Source: Hyphochytrium catenoides
Lineage: Eukaryota; Sar; Hyphochytriomycetes; Hyphochytriales; Hyphochytriaceae
DNA: 64,000 bases
Reading direction: 5' to 3'
NCBI GenBank assembly: GCA_900088475.1
Contig: FLMG01002493.1
Coordinates: 1 to 64,000 of the forward strand
In this document: positions 54,801 through 64,000 of the stretch, one piece after another
Position numbering within the stretch: position 1 is the stretch's first letter
How the letters are laid out: each line of letters starts with the position of its first letter
Made by a program: the position numbers and the translations under genes
Notes under the pieces: model-generated
What the model saw: only the letters and a program-made list of their open reading frames with translations
Database searches by the model: none
What the model was told of the DNA's origin: nothing

Positions 54801-56035
54801 GCCCTATCTGGAGTTATGTGGACCATGGGATGATGTCATTGTCGCTCTTCGTTCGTTGCTTCTCAGTCTTTCACTTCTCTATATACTACTTCTTACTCGT
54901 TCTAGCTCGCCAGGGTTGCTATGTCTGTTTGTCATCCCGTAGACTGGTCTTACCTCAGAACTTGAAGTGGTTATTTTCGACGTCAAGGGCGATAGGAGGA
55001 CTTTTGACGCTTGCGCTGAAGGTAATCTCGACCCCAACGCCTGCGAGATGGGAACAAGCGACTCGGCTCCTGCGGGTTCAGGTGGCATCGCAGCCCGCAG
55101 ACTTTGTGCTGGAACCCCAGAAGTGGCTTGCAACTGGGCTTGGGAGGTAGCTGTCCCTGTCCTATCCTCACTGAACTGGAGATTGTTTGCCCGCTGCTGT
55201 TGTGTCTCATCTTTGTCGGCCATGGCAGATGACGGTGTAGGAAGCTCCTTATCTCTTGGGGAGGATATAGGCGGGGTAGAGTCTTCATCCTGTACGACAC
55301 TGGGACCCTTTACCATTTTCTTAGGCTTTGCCATGGGCGGCCGGACATTTGATGGCTGCGAAAGAGACATGCGTGGCTCGGTCTGCTTCTCTGGTGATGC
55401 AAGACTTCCATCTTCTCCGGCTCCATCGCCTGGCCCCTGTGTCTCAGACGCTCTGGGCTGAGACGATCCCGACAGGGATTGTTGAAGAGCTTCAACCTGA
55501 CTGTTGAGCTCTCGTTGCTTGGTGTAGAGTTCCTTAATAGCCTTCTTGTCATTCTTATCTGGCTCGCGACCTTCTCGGACCGTAAACTCCTAAATCAGGC
55601 AAGATAGTGATAATGTGAGAGTCATTGGTCTGGAGGAGACAGAGATACTGCGCAAAGAGAACCCACACACAGTCCATCAACTATATCAGTGTAGAAAGAA
55701 GGGAGTTGGGACTTAAGAGACGACGTCTTGAAGGAGCAATGCAGCGCTCTCAAACATCCAGAAGAAGAATGTCAAGAATATTAGGTAGAACAGTGACTCA
55801 TACCGCTATCCAATCTTTGATCTCGGCACGAATGCGGTTCCTCTCTCTCTTGATCTCGTCAATCTTTGCTTTGACGGCGAATGGACTGATAGAGCACGAG
55901 CAGGACCCACAAGGAAGAGAGGAAGATTTGAGAATCATGAGCATACAGGCGTGTTCTTCTTACTCTGGAGGAGGTGACCTGCGTGCTCTCAGATTACCTT
56001 TCATCAGGAGTTCCGATTGTCCCTTTCTCTGCCAT
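45858..56035 (-). CDS. Very large mosaic protein: duplicated FAM13-like motif, coiled coil, C2-like and multi-pass membrane parts
   Basis: I read this as one gene of over twenty exons. It starts MAEKGTIGTPDE at 56035. Two copies of a helical motif follow: IKDWIAEFTVREGREP (about 55.8-55.5 kb) and IKTWIADFNTANGREP (54.2-53.7 kb), each ending in K-x-x-I-K-x-L-Y-x-x-Q-R. Between and after them are Ser/Pro/Glu-rich disordered exons, the longest at 51757-53091. A coiled coil (RQRVLLQQEAAQRRADQKK; REAMKKEKVLKRNK) lies near 50.6-51.0 kb. Beta-rich segments follow that look C2-like (PAGRYVILVTLLDRLGGYPL; RGHFRIPFLKGEVDFSFEKY), then several membrane helices (SMLFLLLLSLWVRIYVHYL; LLLTVLIYGALTLISVGFLI). 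The cytosolic tail includes VAVCDYVMTDPIDPAFKESS and ends at 45858. No family is recognised. It could be two genes, since joins near 53.1-53.4 kb are weakest. Confidence 0.6.
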
Positions 56036-58131
56036 CGTTGATGCAATGGATGCCTCTTAGCATAGGATAGCTCCTGAATGAAGCAAAGGTTCAGTAGGAA
56101 GGTTCATTGCCTCGTTTCATAAGTAGCTCGTAAGCCAGCCGCTCGATCATTCAGCTGGCACCAGCCCGCTTCTCATCATTCGCGCCCTTCTCACGGAGCA
56201 TCTCCTCATCCGCTCGCCCTGTATCCTCCCTCTAGTCAATCATCTCTGCCTCCGGATAGACTTCCAACGTGTGAGCTCTCTTCCTTCTGATGCCTTCTAG
56301 GAACTCTGGTCCGCTCCTCACCCTCTCAACCGCCATCCATCATCGATCATCCGCCTGGCTGTCCCTGCGACAAGCCGCCTCCTTCTGCTACAGGTAGTCC
56401 CGCTAAGAAGCCGATCTGACGGTTCGCTAGTTCCTTTGAAAGGTTTCCGAAACCTTGAAGCTGTCTATTATTACTTTTGAAACCTTGATTCCTTCCATAA
56501 CTGAAACTTTATTAGTTTCCATCTGTTACCTTCCTCTGTCTTCTGACGCCGCTTCTGCGCTCCCATCTTCTTGGTGTCTCCAATGGCAGCAACAACAGCA
56601 GCATTCTGAAGGTTGCTTCTTATTACCGGCCATAGAGATTGTATGGAGTCTGTTGCTGCATGGAGCTAACAAGAGCAATGATCTCCCAGTCGTCTGAGAT
56701 CTCTGTCCTCGCCTTAGCAACCTGTTCATGTCACCTAGCTGTTCCAGCCTATAATATGGCTCGAGATAGGTTCTTGTTAAGGTCAAGGGGGCGTCAGAGT
56801 GGTACGGACGGCATCATCAAGGTCAAAGTGGGCGCCTAGAGAGGTACTGACGGTGATCAGGAGAAGGATGGGCAGAGCACTTTTCAGCTGACGTCGTGTC
56901 GCACTGATTACGGCCCATGCCTGCCGCTAAGTGATAGTGGTGACGCTTCTTGGTATCACGCTACCAGAACAATGGTCGGTCGGCAAAGGATGCCGTACAT
57001 GGGCACCGATTGCTCCTCTTCATTGGTCTCTGGATTTACTTGACATACTAGCGAGAGGGCGAAGACTTGTGGGATCAAGATTGAGTAGCCCACTCTGGAC
57101 CAACAACAATTATGCTCAAGATACCGCGAAGAAGTCATTCTATACCAGCGAGCACCCCATCAGTATCTTAACTTATCTAGGGCCCATCAAAAATCAGTAC
57201 ATGATGGCATACAGCAGCAGGCGTGACCTCTTTTGAAGCCTCCTTGCATTACTGAGGGCAGCGCGTCATTTTGTGGCAAAAGGGTCGTCATCTTTGTAGC
57301 TAAGTAGTATTTTTAACGTCGTCGTCCGTATACCTCTTGCCATGGGTTCTTGCTGAGGTCAACTGTGTGGCATTCCCTTGTATCAATAAGTTGTCCAGCT
57401 GCTAATAAGGTGACCGATCTGCGTCCTCTGGCACCTACTTCTTACTTAACGTTAGGACCCATATCTTCTCCTCCTCTCCAAGAACCTTTTCTCCTTGCAG
57501 CTTCGACTTCAGTGATCTATCCTCAGACTACGCTTCCACTAGTTGTTTTCCGCGGGCAATGCAGCGTATAAAATCCAGTGAACTTATTATTAGAGGCCTT
57601 TGACGCTGCCCTTCCTTCTCGGTCCGATGCTCTTACTTCCGGTTTCCTTCCTTGGTCCAAAGCGCTCCCAGCAAAGGCTGGAATCAGCGCCATTCTGGTG
57701 GGACGTCTTCCCTTCTGCCAGGGACAGTCAGATATTTTTCTGGGTGCGCAGGCGTCTCTTGGGCCCCAGACTCAGCCAGCCTCATACTAAGAATCCTCTC
57801 GATGATGCATCTTCAGAGCTCCAGAGATGCTTCTGACAACGTCACAGAGTCTCAAGGACAGATGGTGTTGCAACAATCTAGGCCTCTATTTTAGGTACGA
57901 TGTCCGTAAATCTGGGCCACTAAAGGAGTAATGTGTATGAGTACGTTGTATGGGGTTCGTATCAGCAAGCGATGGGTAGGGCGAGAATCCTTTTTTCAGT
58001 TTCTTCTTTCTGCTGGAGGTCTGAAACCCCATAGTTATAACAGGCCCCCTTTAAATAAACGCGAAATCACCTTCCAAAAGTAGTTGTAAGCCTCCGAAAC
58101 TATCAGAGTTCGCCATAACTTTAAAAACGGG

Positions 58132-58188
<57 letters not shown>

Positions 58189-58229
58189 GTCTCTCTCTCT
58201 CTGTCTCTCTCTCTCTTTCTCTTTCTCTT

Positions 58230-58265
<36 letters not shown>

Positions 58266-58625
58266 TTTCTCCTTCTCTCTCTCTTTCTCTCTCTCTTTCC
58301 CTCTCTCTTTCTCTCTCTCTTTCTCCCTCTCCCTCTCTCTGTCTTGTTCTCCCTTTCTCCCTCTCATTCTCTCTTTCTTTCTCCTTGCACTATGCTCTTT
58401 CTCACCTAATCCTCCACTCTCCCCTTTCCCTGATGTCTCCTTGCTTCCTGCCTCGCGCCTTCCTCGCTTCTGATTCGTTTGTTCGTCGCCTGAGGTGACC
58501 TGACAGACAAGAAGCAGGTAAAGGCTTTAGAAGAGCGGCGAGGAAGAACAGTCATCAAGTTGCTGATGCGCGCAAGAGGAGCGCCAAAGGAAGCGGGGGC
58601 GCGCTTCTGAGAGTGGTAGCTGCTT
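56036..58625. other. Divergent intergenic region
   Basis: The region separates the large minus-strand gene from the plus-strand adenosyltransferase gene and should hold both promoters. I recognise no gene. Three overlapping plus-strand frames at 57578-57894 and one at 57350-57571 are Leu/Ser/Pro-rich and unlike any family. A CT tract fills about 58137-58385. Confidence 0.45.
58137..58385. repeat. (CT)n microsatellite upstream of the adenosyltransferase gene
   Basis: About 250 bases are nearly pure pyrimidine. A ~45-base perfect CT run is followed by CTGT, CTTT and CCCT-interrupted blocks. It ends about 240 bp before the start of the plus-strand gene, so it lies in the promoter or leader zone. 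Confidence 0.9.
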
Positions 58626-59917
58626 ATGGCCCTCGTACTGCGCCGGTTGTCTGTACTTCAACCAGTGATACTCAGATCCCTCGCAGGTCTTCCTCGGCCT
58701 ATTGTTGGCACCGTCACGACCAAGTATGGAATGGCTTTCCTGCCTCTCCGTTTCTCAATGACCTACTCTCGTCCTCTGCTGAGCTCTCTCTGACCGTCGT
58801 GCATGGTGTCTCTCTCTGTCCGTTATGAACCCTTATCGAGGGCTTTACGACGCCGACGGACGAAGGTCTTAGTTCGGCAAACTCTTCTCATGCCGTGGCT
58901 CATAAAAGCGTTATGCTGCTTCTTGGTCGTAGGAGGATGAAGGTGTACACCAAAACTGGGGATAAAGGCACATCCCAACTCTATTCCGGAGAGAGGAGGA
59001 GGAAAGATGACAAGGTAAGGCTCCTTCTCACGCAGGCAGCCACGGTGCTACATTGGAACAGCTCTAGGACTTTTGAAACGTTGAGCCTATGAGACACAAG
59101 CTTGATGTCCACTAGCGTTGATTGCCAGCTGATTATCTATACTATTAAGGTTTTCAAAGCGCTAGGCGACACAGACGAGCTCAACGCCGCTATGGGCGTC
59201 GCTCGCGAGCATCTGACCTTCCAGGAGGGGAAGCTAGGAGAGAGACTTGAGATCATTCAATCACTTCTCTTTGACGTCGGGTAAGGCTCCACGATAAGAA
59301 GCGGTGACTTTAACAGAAAAGCAGTAAAGATGCAGGCTAAGGGACAGCAATTTATGCCTTGCGTGGCACAGGTCATGCATTGCTACCCCTCATAGCTCCG
59401 CATCTGAGCGGAAGCTGAACCGCGTGGCTTTCCACCCGGCAAATGTGACTGATCTTGAGCAGTGGATTGACGAAATGGAGACAGAACTCCCGAGGCTTGT
59501 GAACTTTATCCTTCCGGTACCTATGTAACTCTCGTTTACACGGCAGTCTCCTCTGTATCCTTACCAGAGCTTGCTCATAGTCGGGTGGACTCTGCAGTGC
59601 TCACCTTCACTTGGCGCGCACAATTTGTCGGAGGGCAGAGAGACGAGTAATAGGATTGATAGAGGACAATGAGGTAGATCGAGTTGTGGGGATGTATCTG
59701 AACAGGTAAGTCATGGGTGCAGAGGAAGCATGTCCGCGATATGCTCCTTCTGATTCCTTTTATCCTCTCCTACAGGCTTAGCGACTTCCTCTTTGTCGCT
59801 GCTCGCTATGCAGCGATGAAATCTGGGAACACAGAAAAGATATGGAGAAAGACAGCGAGGAAAGAGGAAGGGTGCGTAGACAGTAAGGACGAGAATACAA
59901 AGAATGACAAAGAATGA
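58626..59917 (+). CDS. MMAB: ATP:cob(I)alamin adenosyltransferase, PduO type, mitochondrial (MMAB)
   Basis: The enzyme adenosylates cob(I)alamin to coenzyme B12 for methylmalonyl-CoA mutase in the mitochondrion. Six exons (58626-58723, 58933-59014, 59150-59280, 59372-59516, 59581-59705, 59776-59917) join exactly in phase to 240 residues. Exon 1 is MALVLRRLSVLQPVILRSLA and onward: Arg-rich, Leu-rich, no acids, a typical mitochondrial presequence. Exon 2 has the ATP-site motif KVYTKTGDKGTS and GERRRKDD. Later exons give ALGDTDELNAAMG, DVGSCIATP, EQWIDEMETELP, LPSGGLCSAHLHLARTICRR and the signature RRAERRV, and the C-terminal helix is DFLFVAARYAAMKSGNTEKI. All family motifs are intact and the length is right. 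Starting at 58913 or 58937 would drop the presequence and is less likely. Confidence 0.93.
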
Positions 59918-60188
59918 AGGGTGCGGTGAAAGGACCTAGTCCTCCTTTAAAGAAGAATAAGAACTGATGATGTTTGGCTGGACCAATTTTCGTAGTTACA
60001 TTGAGTGTGCTAACAAACCACATCACGTCTTGACCCTAAGTTAAAATGGCCTTGGTCACTGCAAATGTATAGAGTGCACGTGAAAGAGTTAATAGTCCGT
60101 CTGAGAGGTAGAGCACATAGAGGGGATGGGTAGGGCGGTAGATACTAGTACGACAAGAGCTGGCAGCTTGAACCAGTGGGCCAAAGAG

Positions 60189-62268
60189 CTAGAGCTCGCC
60201 GATCACAACGCATGGGGCGTGCTGCAGGTTACCTAATGGCTCCAAGTTCGGGGCCTGAGTGCCGTATAGCCGCTTGATAACTTCACTAGCATGATTGATG
60301 AGGCGGGAGTTCAACCCATCCTCGTCATCGGTGGCCCTTTTGTCCTTCATTCTCTCTTCCTCGATCGCTCGTCCAGTCTGAAGTTTAACAAGGGTGAAGT
60401 TGCAACCAGTCGGAAAAGGGTTAAGTGGTATATTCTGTGGCAATGTTTGTGGGCGAGAGCAGCGAGTCAGAGACAGGCACTGACCATTAGCAAGCCAAAA
60501 GCTGCTCTCAAGCTTTCTGGGTTGTTGGACAGCGCTGCGGCAAAGTGTTTTCTTGCATTTTTCAAGTGCTCAAGGCTGCCAAGACTATAGTACACCTGAG
60601 GGTTGCCGTGTTAGACCAAGAAGTAGGATCCATGTCCTGCCACCACGGGCACAAAGGACAGACTTGGTGTTTGGCCCTATCAGAAGGACTTCTCAGACCC
60701 TCACCTCTCCAAGCTCAATATGCGTATAAGGGTCGAGGGGATTTGCCATGACAAGCTCCTCCAAACAGAAAGCGGCAGAGCGATAATTTCCCATGGAAAT
60801 ATGGATTGCAGACAGCTCCTGCCACTGCAACGACGACTTGTTAGCGGCGTTCCCAACCACATGTAAATCGGGCAGGTTCAGTGGAAGGGTACGCAGACGA
60901 CAGAAAGGACCTATGGTGAGCGCTAGGGTGGAAGTCTAGAAGAGGGGACGACATCAAGGCCGGAGATCTAGGCCACAAGCGCACTACTGTTGCTCGACTC
61001 ACCAATTGCGTATCGTTTGGAAACTGCTGCAGCGTCAGGTTGAGTAGTTTGATTGCGTCCAACTGCTTTCCCTGCGCTTCCAGTAGTGACACTTGGCGCT
61101 TCCTTACGAGCTGAGGCGTAGCGGAAATGGAAAGGAAGTGACATGGGCACAGACGATGAGGACCAATTCAGGACAGAGAGTTCGTCAGAAAATGACACTT
61201 CTCGCTTACCACGTTGAGCGGGTGTTCTCGCAGTATATCAGAGTAAATCTTCTCTGCTTCTGTGTACTTGCCTAAGAATTCCTGACTTTATGGTTAGCCC
61301 ACTGAGATTCTTACACATCCGTCGAAGAGTGGCCCTTGTGATGGGGTATGGCTTTTAGCTTATGATACTCTAACGTGACAAGCCCCGTCGTACTATTCTC
61401 TCTTCCCTCTTTCATTTCCGGCCTCAAAGCTCCCAGCACTGCAAGGCCCCTCCACACCAGCGAATGCCTAATCTCACTCTTCACTTTGTCCACCCTAATG
61501 GTTCAGCCTTGCACCTCGCTAGCCATACCCGAGCTGTTTTACCTGCTTCATTCCGGACAACCTTGCTACGCGTATGCTTTTTGGAAACTTGGTAGTAAGC
61601 GCCTTCTCGGGTTAAGAATCATGAGCTTCTCCTTGACGATCAAGGACCATGTAAAAGAAACATTACCTGTAGACTTCGCTGTAATTAAGGAGAGATGGTC
61701 AGGCTTTCAGTGAGATAGGCGTAGCTCAAGACAGTCGGGGACAGCACTGATAAGTATAGAAGTGGAGGAAGGGACTTGAGCGGACAATTTCAAGAAGGGG
61801 AGCAGGATAGATTACTACGGACTAAAACAGAAGGATCCAAAGGACAGAACGAGACACAGACAGAGAGTATATAGGAGAGGTCGCGCAGCAACGCTTACGT
61901 CTGCCAGCTTGAGATCGCCGACGTCGAGGGCGGCAATGAAAACCTGTTCGTGAATATTCCATACTACATACGAAAGGATTAGCACTGCAACGATGTGTCG
62001 CGACCCAGAAACTCAGCACAACGCACCATCGTCGCCCAGGCGCCTTTGATAGTTGTCCAATAAGACTTTTCCATACTTCGCCACCAGATCAGAGCGCCTA
62101 ACCTGGAAGACAAGAGGTCATGATTCTGCGCTGCCGCTAAGTGTTAAGCTTTGACGACACCTTTTCTTTCCGAACATAAGCTAGAAGCTCCCATAGAGGG
62201 GTGAAAGCGATCTTGCCCCCAACTTCTACAGCAGCAACCAGCTCCTCGAGGCTCGTCGTGTTGGCCAT
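60189..62268 (-). CDS. EMC2: ER membrane protein complex subunit 2 (EMC2/TTC35), multi-exon
   Basis: EMC2 is the cytosolic TPR subunit of the ER membrane complex that inserts tail-anchored and multi-pass proteins. Exons run on the minus strand from the ATG at 62268 (MANTTSLEELVAAVEVGGK). The second and third pieces join as LLDNYQRRLGDD and WNIHEQVFIAALDVGDLKLA, the most diagnostic EMC2 segment. TPR exons follow: KYTEAEKIYSDILREHPLN, SLLEAQGKQLDAIKLLNLTL and QQFPNDTQL, then QELSAIHISMGNYRSAAFCL with EELVMANPLDPYTHIELGEV. The last exon has an Arg/Glu-rich stretch, LINHASEVIKRLYGTQAPNL, and ends at 60189. Order and length (~300 residues) match the family. Exon edges at 61.3-61.8 kb were not resolved fully. 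It is tail to tail with MMAB, 271 bp apart. Confidence 0.9.
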
Positions 62269-63309
62269 TGAGAACTAGATTCTTTAAGAACAGCAACAAG
62301 AGCGTGAAGTGGCGCTTCCCTACGATCAGATACTGGGACTTTGCCCCAGTGTTAACTGAATATCCTGTGCTAGACTAGCCTTCGTACTTTTGAAGCTGTT
62401 GGAAGTGAAGCTTCATGACTGACGGTGCTTCTCTGACTTTGAGATGGACACGATGATGACACGTCTGAGGCCTCCTTGCAGCTCTCCTTGCCTTACTGAC
62501 ACTTGGATTTGGGTATCATACCGAATCTAGACCCTCCCAGCCGAATGTAATGTTTGACTCTCTTCTCGGCACTTTCGCTATGCATGACGGTAATGGTCGT
62601 AGCCGAGAATAGTCCGAGGCATACTGATCGAGTTTTTGATGGAAAAGCAGGAGCCCTATCAGGCCATCGGCATCGAAGATCCTCACTTTATACGCTTGCC
62701 ACAGAAGGCGTGCTTCCGTTCCTTCACCCTTCTCCTCTTCAGCATGACAAATATTAAAAAGAGAGACGTCTTACGTATGAAGTCCGCACAGTGGATTGCT
62801 CTCCTCGAGGAGGTCATTCAGAGACTGGCATGTCGTTGGAAGCGCTTGGAAGATTGATGACAGAAGACCAAGCAGACGAGGCTATGATGTCAGCATGATA
62901 CCACAGGGGGACTAATATGCTAAGGGCGCAGGCGACCCTCAAGACGTAACATTGCATAATCTCATATACGTGACAGGTTTCGGTTTGAATCACCAGGGTC
63001 AATCCATGTTGAGGCACCTTTTTCCTTGCAGCGTGGTTTGACGACTTTAGAGACATATGGAGCCTGTTTCTACCCCCATTATCTTCGCTCCACCGCCAGA
63101 GGGCAGAAGCTACGTAGCTCGATGTACCTCTCTTCACTGACTCTCTTGACAGACGGGTCTTCAAGTTCGCGGCAAGCGGCGGGGCTGACGTTTCCTGGTC
63201 TTCGCATAGTCGTAATCAGTCCAAACATCAAAGGAGCGGTTAAGAGAGAGACCCTATCGCGCCGAAGCACTTTGCTTGAGCCCCTATGAAGTCCCATAGA
63301 GTGAGCTTT
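62269..63309. other. Intergenic, EMC2 promoter side
   Basis: One kilobase separates the EMC2 start from the 3' end of the rightmost minus-strand gene. A plus-strand frame at 62636-62857 (73 codons, ending LLEEVIQRLACRWKRLED) is helix-like but unsupported. No other feature is seen. Confidence 0.45.
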
Positions 63310-64000
63310 TTATTTGCCCAAGGCTAGACCTGGCAGCATAAACTGTGCCCTATTGACCACATAAAGGCCTCCAGATTCACAGACTCCCATAACCACATCG
63401 TCTGTTGCGTGGGATCCCGAATCCACGCTAAGCACATCAATGCCAGTCCAGCTAGATAGGAAAGGGACCAAAATGACAGCGAGAGCACAAGGACGGAAAA
63501 CGACAGAGTTAGAAGGACGCGGCAGGCGAACTATACTTCTTCCCAATATGATTGGCTATCAACAGAAATCCGGTTCTGACGAACGAAGTGACACAGGCAC
63601 AGTGTAAAGAATCTACTTCTCACCTAGAGTCGCTTCTAAAGCCAAGGCGGTGGTTCTGCTGCAAGAGACTCTGTGACGGCTTGCCACTGTCTCTTTCTCC
63701 TCCCTCTGAGGGCTGTCCGGCCCTTGTTAGAGAAGCGCCACCTTTAAACCGTCCACACATAAGCTCATTGTCTAAGCCAGCAGCATAGCAAACGTTTTCA
63801 TGGGAGGGAGAGGCCAGCAGCGCGACACAGTCATACTTCAACGGACATTTCCACCTATCGGGAGAAGTGTGTTAGGGCCTCGTGAACAGACATGATCGTC
63901 AAGAACGAGATACCGCCATTCAGCCCGCTAGGATGATATAGAAGAAACCATGGCCTTCAAGTGCATAAGGAAGTTACCTGTTTCGCACCCGCCAGGTTCT
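63310..64000 (-). CDS. Possible WD40-repeat protein, 3' part only
   Basis: The gene runs off the right edge, so only C-terminal exons are visible. An edge exon ending TWRVRN is followed, after an intron, by an exon at about 63625-63860: WKCPLKYDCVALLASPSHEN then VCYAAGLDNELMCGRF. That is the rhythm of WD40 blades (hydrophobic, S-P, x-Y-A-A-G-x-D-x-x-L). A Ser/Gln-rich loop follows, then a last exon with WTGIDVLSVDSG and DVVMGVCESGGLYVVNRAQF, ending LALGK at 63310. Donor CTCTAG|GTGAGA and acceptor TATCTAG|CTGGAC keep the frame. I cannot name the family; beta-propeller is inferred from pattern only. Confidence 0.5.

Noticed and set aside
57350-57894. Cluster of plus-strand frames of 70-80 codons
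   Set aside because: Three overlap in different frames and all are Leu/Ser/Pro-rich with no domain; chance frames in pyrimidine-rich DNA are likelier.
1-64000. tRNA, rRNA or snRNA genes
   Set aside because: I looked for a tRNA B-box-like GGTTCGAANCC and for conserved rRNA and snRNA cores and saw none convincing. A covariance scan would be decisive.

Overview
This is a eukaryotic nuclear window. Its genes are split by many short GT-AG introns, mostly about 80-300 bp, and both strands are densely used. There are no bacterial operons, ribosome binding sites or phage-like blocks. The proteins point to a free-living, probably photosynthetic or secondarily non-photosynthetic protist. The window encodes histidine biosynthesis (HisD), a geranylgeranyl-reductase-family flavoprotein, and a mitochondrial-type cob(I)alamin adenosyltransferase, which land plants and most fungi lack. 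It also holds core eukaryotic machinery: proteasome lid RPN5, the spliceosomal helicase Aquarius, and EMC2. A secreted cysteine-rich protein vaguely recalls oomycete families. A stramenopile/SAR-type organism is my best guess, held with low confidence. A 50-base run of N at 29018-29067 marks an assembly gap.

Layout: 1-2228 is gene-poor with long CT repeats. Minus-strand genes follow: a coiled-coil protein (2229-3761), RPN5 (4752-7684) and a glutathione S-transferase (8596-10005). A plus-strand ZIP metal transporter (10925-12775) converges on a minus-strand membrane-anchored diflavin reductase (12961-15550). Three plus-strand genes come next: the geranylgeranyl-reductase-family protein (17035-18602), histidinol dehydrogenase (19216-22269) and a MORN-repeat protein (23874-25121). 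A purine/pyrimidine microsatellite island (25.6-26.8 kb) precedes an intronless secreted cysteine-rich protein (27228-28550). After the gap come an EF-hand/coiled-coil/WW protein (30118-32774) and, tail to tail with it, Aquarius (32918-40608, minus). A four-copy tandem repeat (40959-41600) and a pseudokinase (42113-43547, minus) follow. A very large minus-strand gene (45858-56035) combines a duplicated FAM13-like motif, coiled coil, C2-like and transmembrane parts. The right end holds the cobalamin adenosyltransferase (58626-59917, plus), EMC2 (60189-62268, minus) and the 3' end of a possible WD40 gene (63310 to the edge, minus).

The genes are unrelated housekeeping and membrane functions, not a pathway cluster. 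The most interesting items are five. First, an exon-pair duplication inside the 10-kb gene keeps the intron at the same codon, with nearly equal intron lengths. Second, the pseudokinase lacks the catalytic residues. Third, the cobalamin adenosyltransferase has a separate short first exon that reads as a mitochondrial presequence. Fourth, the diflavin reductase has a repeated TSF-type linker. Fifth, HisD may carry a short N-terminal piece resembling the HIS4 cyclohydrolase region. Exon joins were made by eye from reading frame, splice consensus and remembered family sequences. They are supported by frame continuity but not by transcript data.
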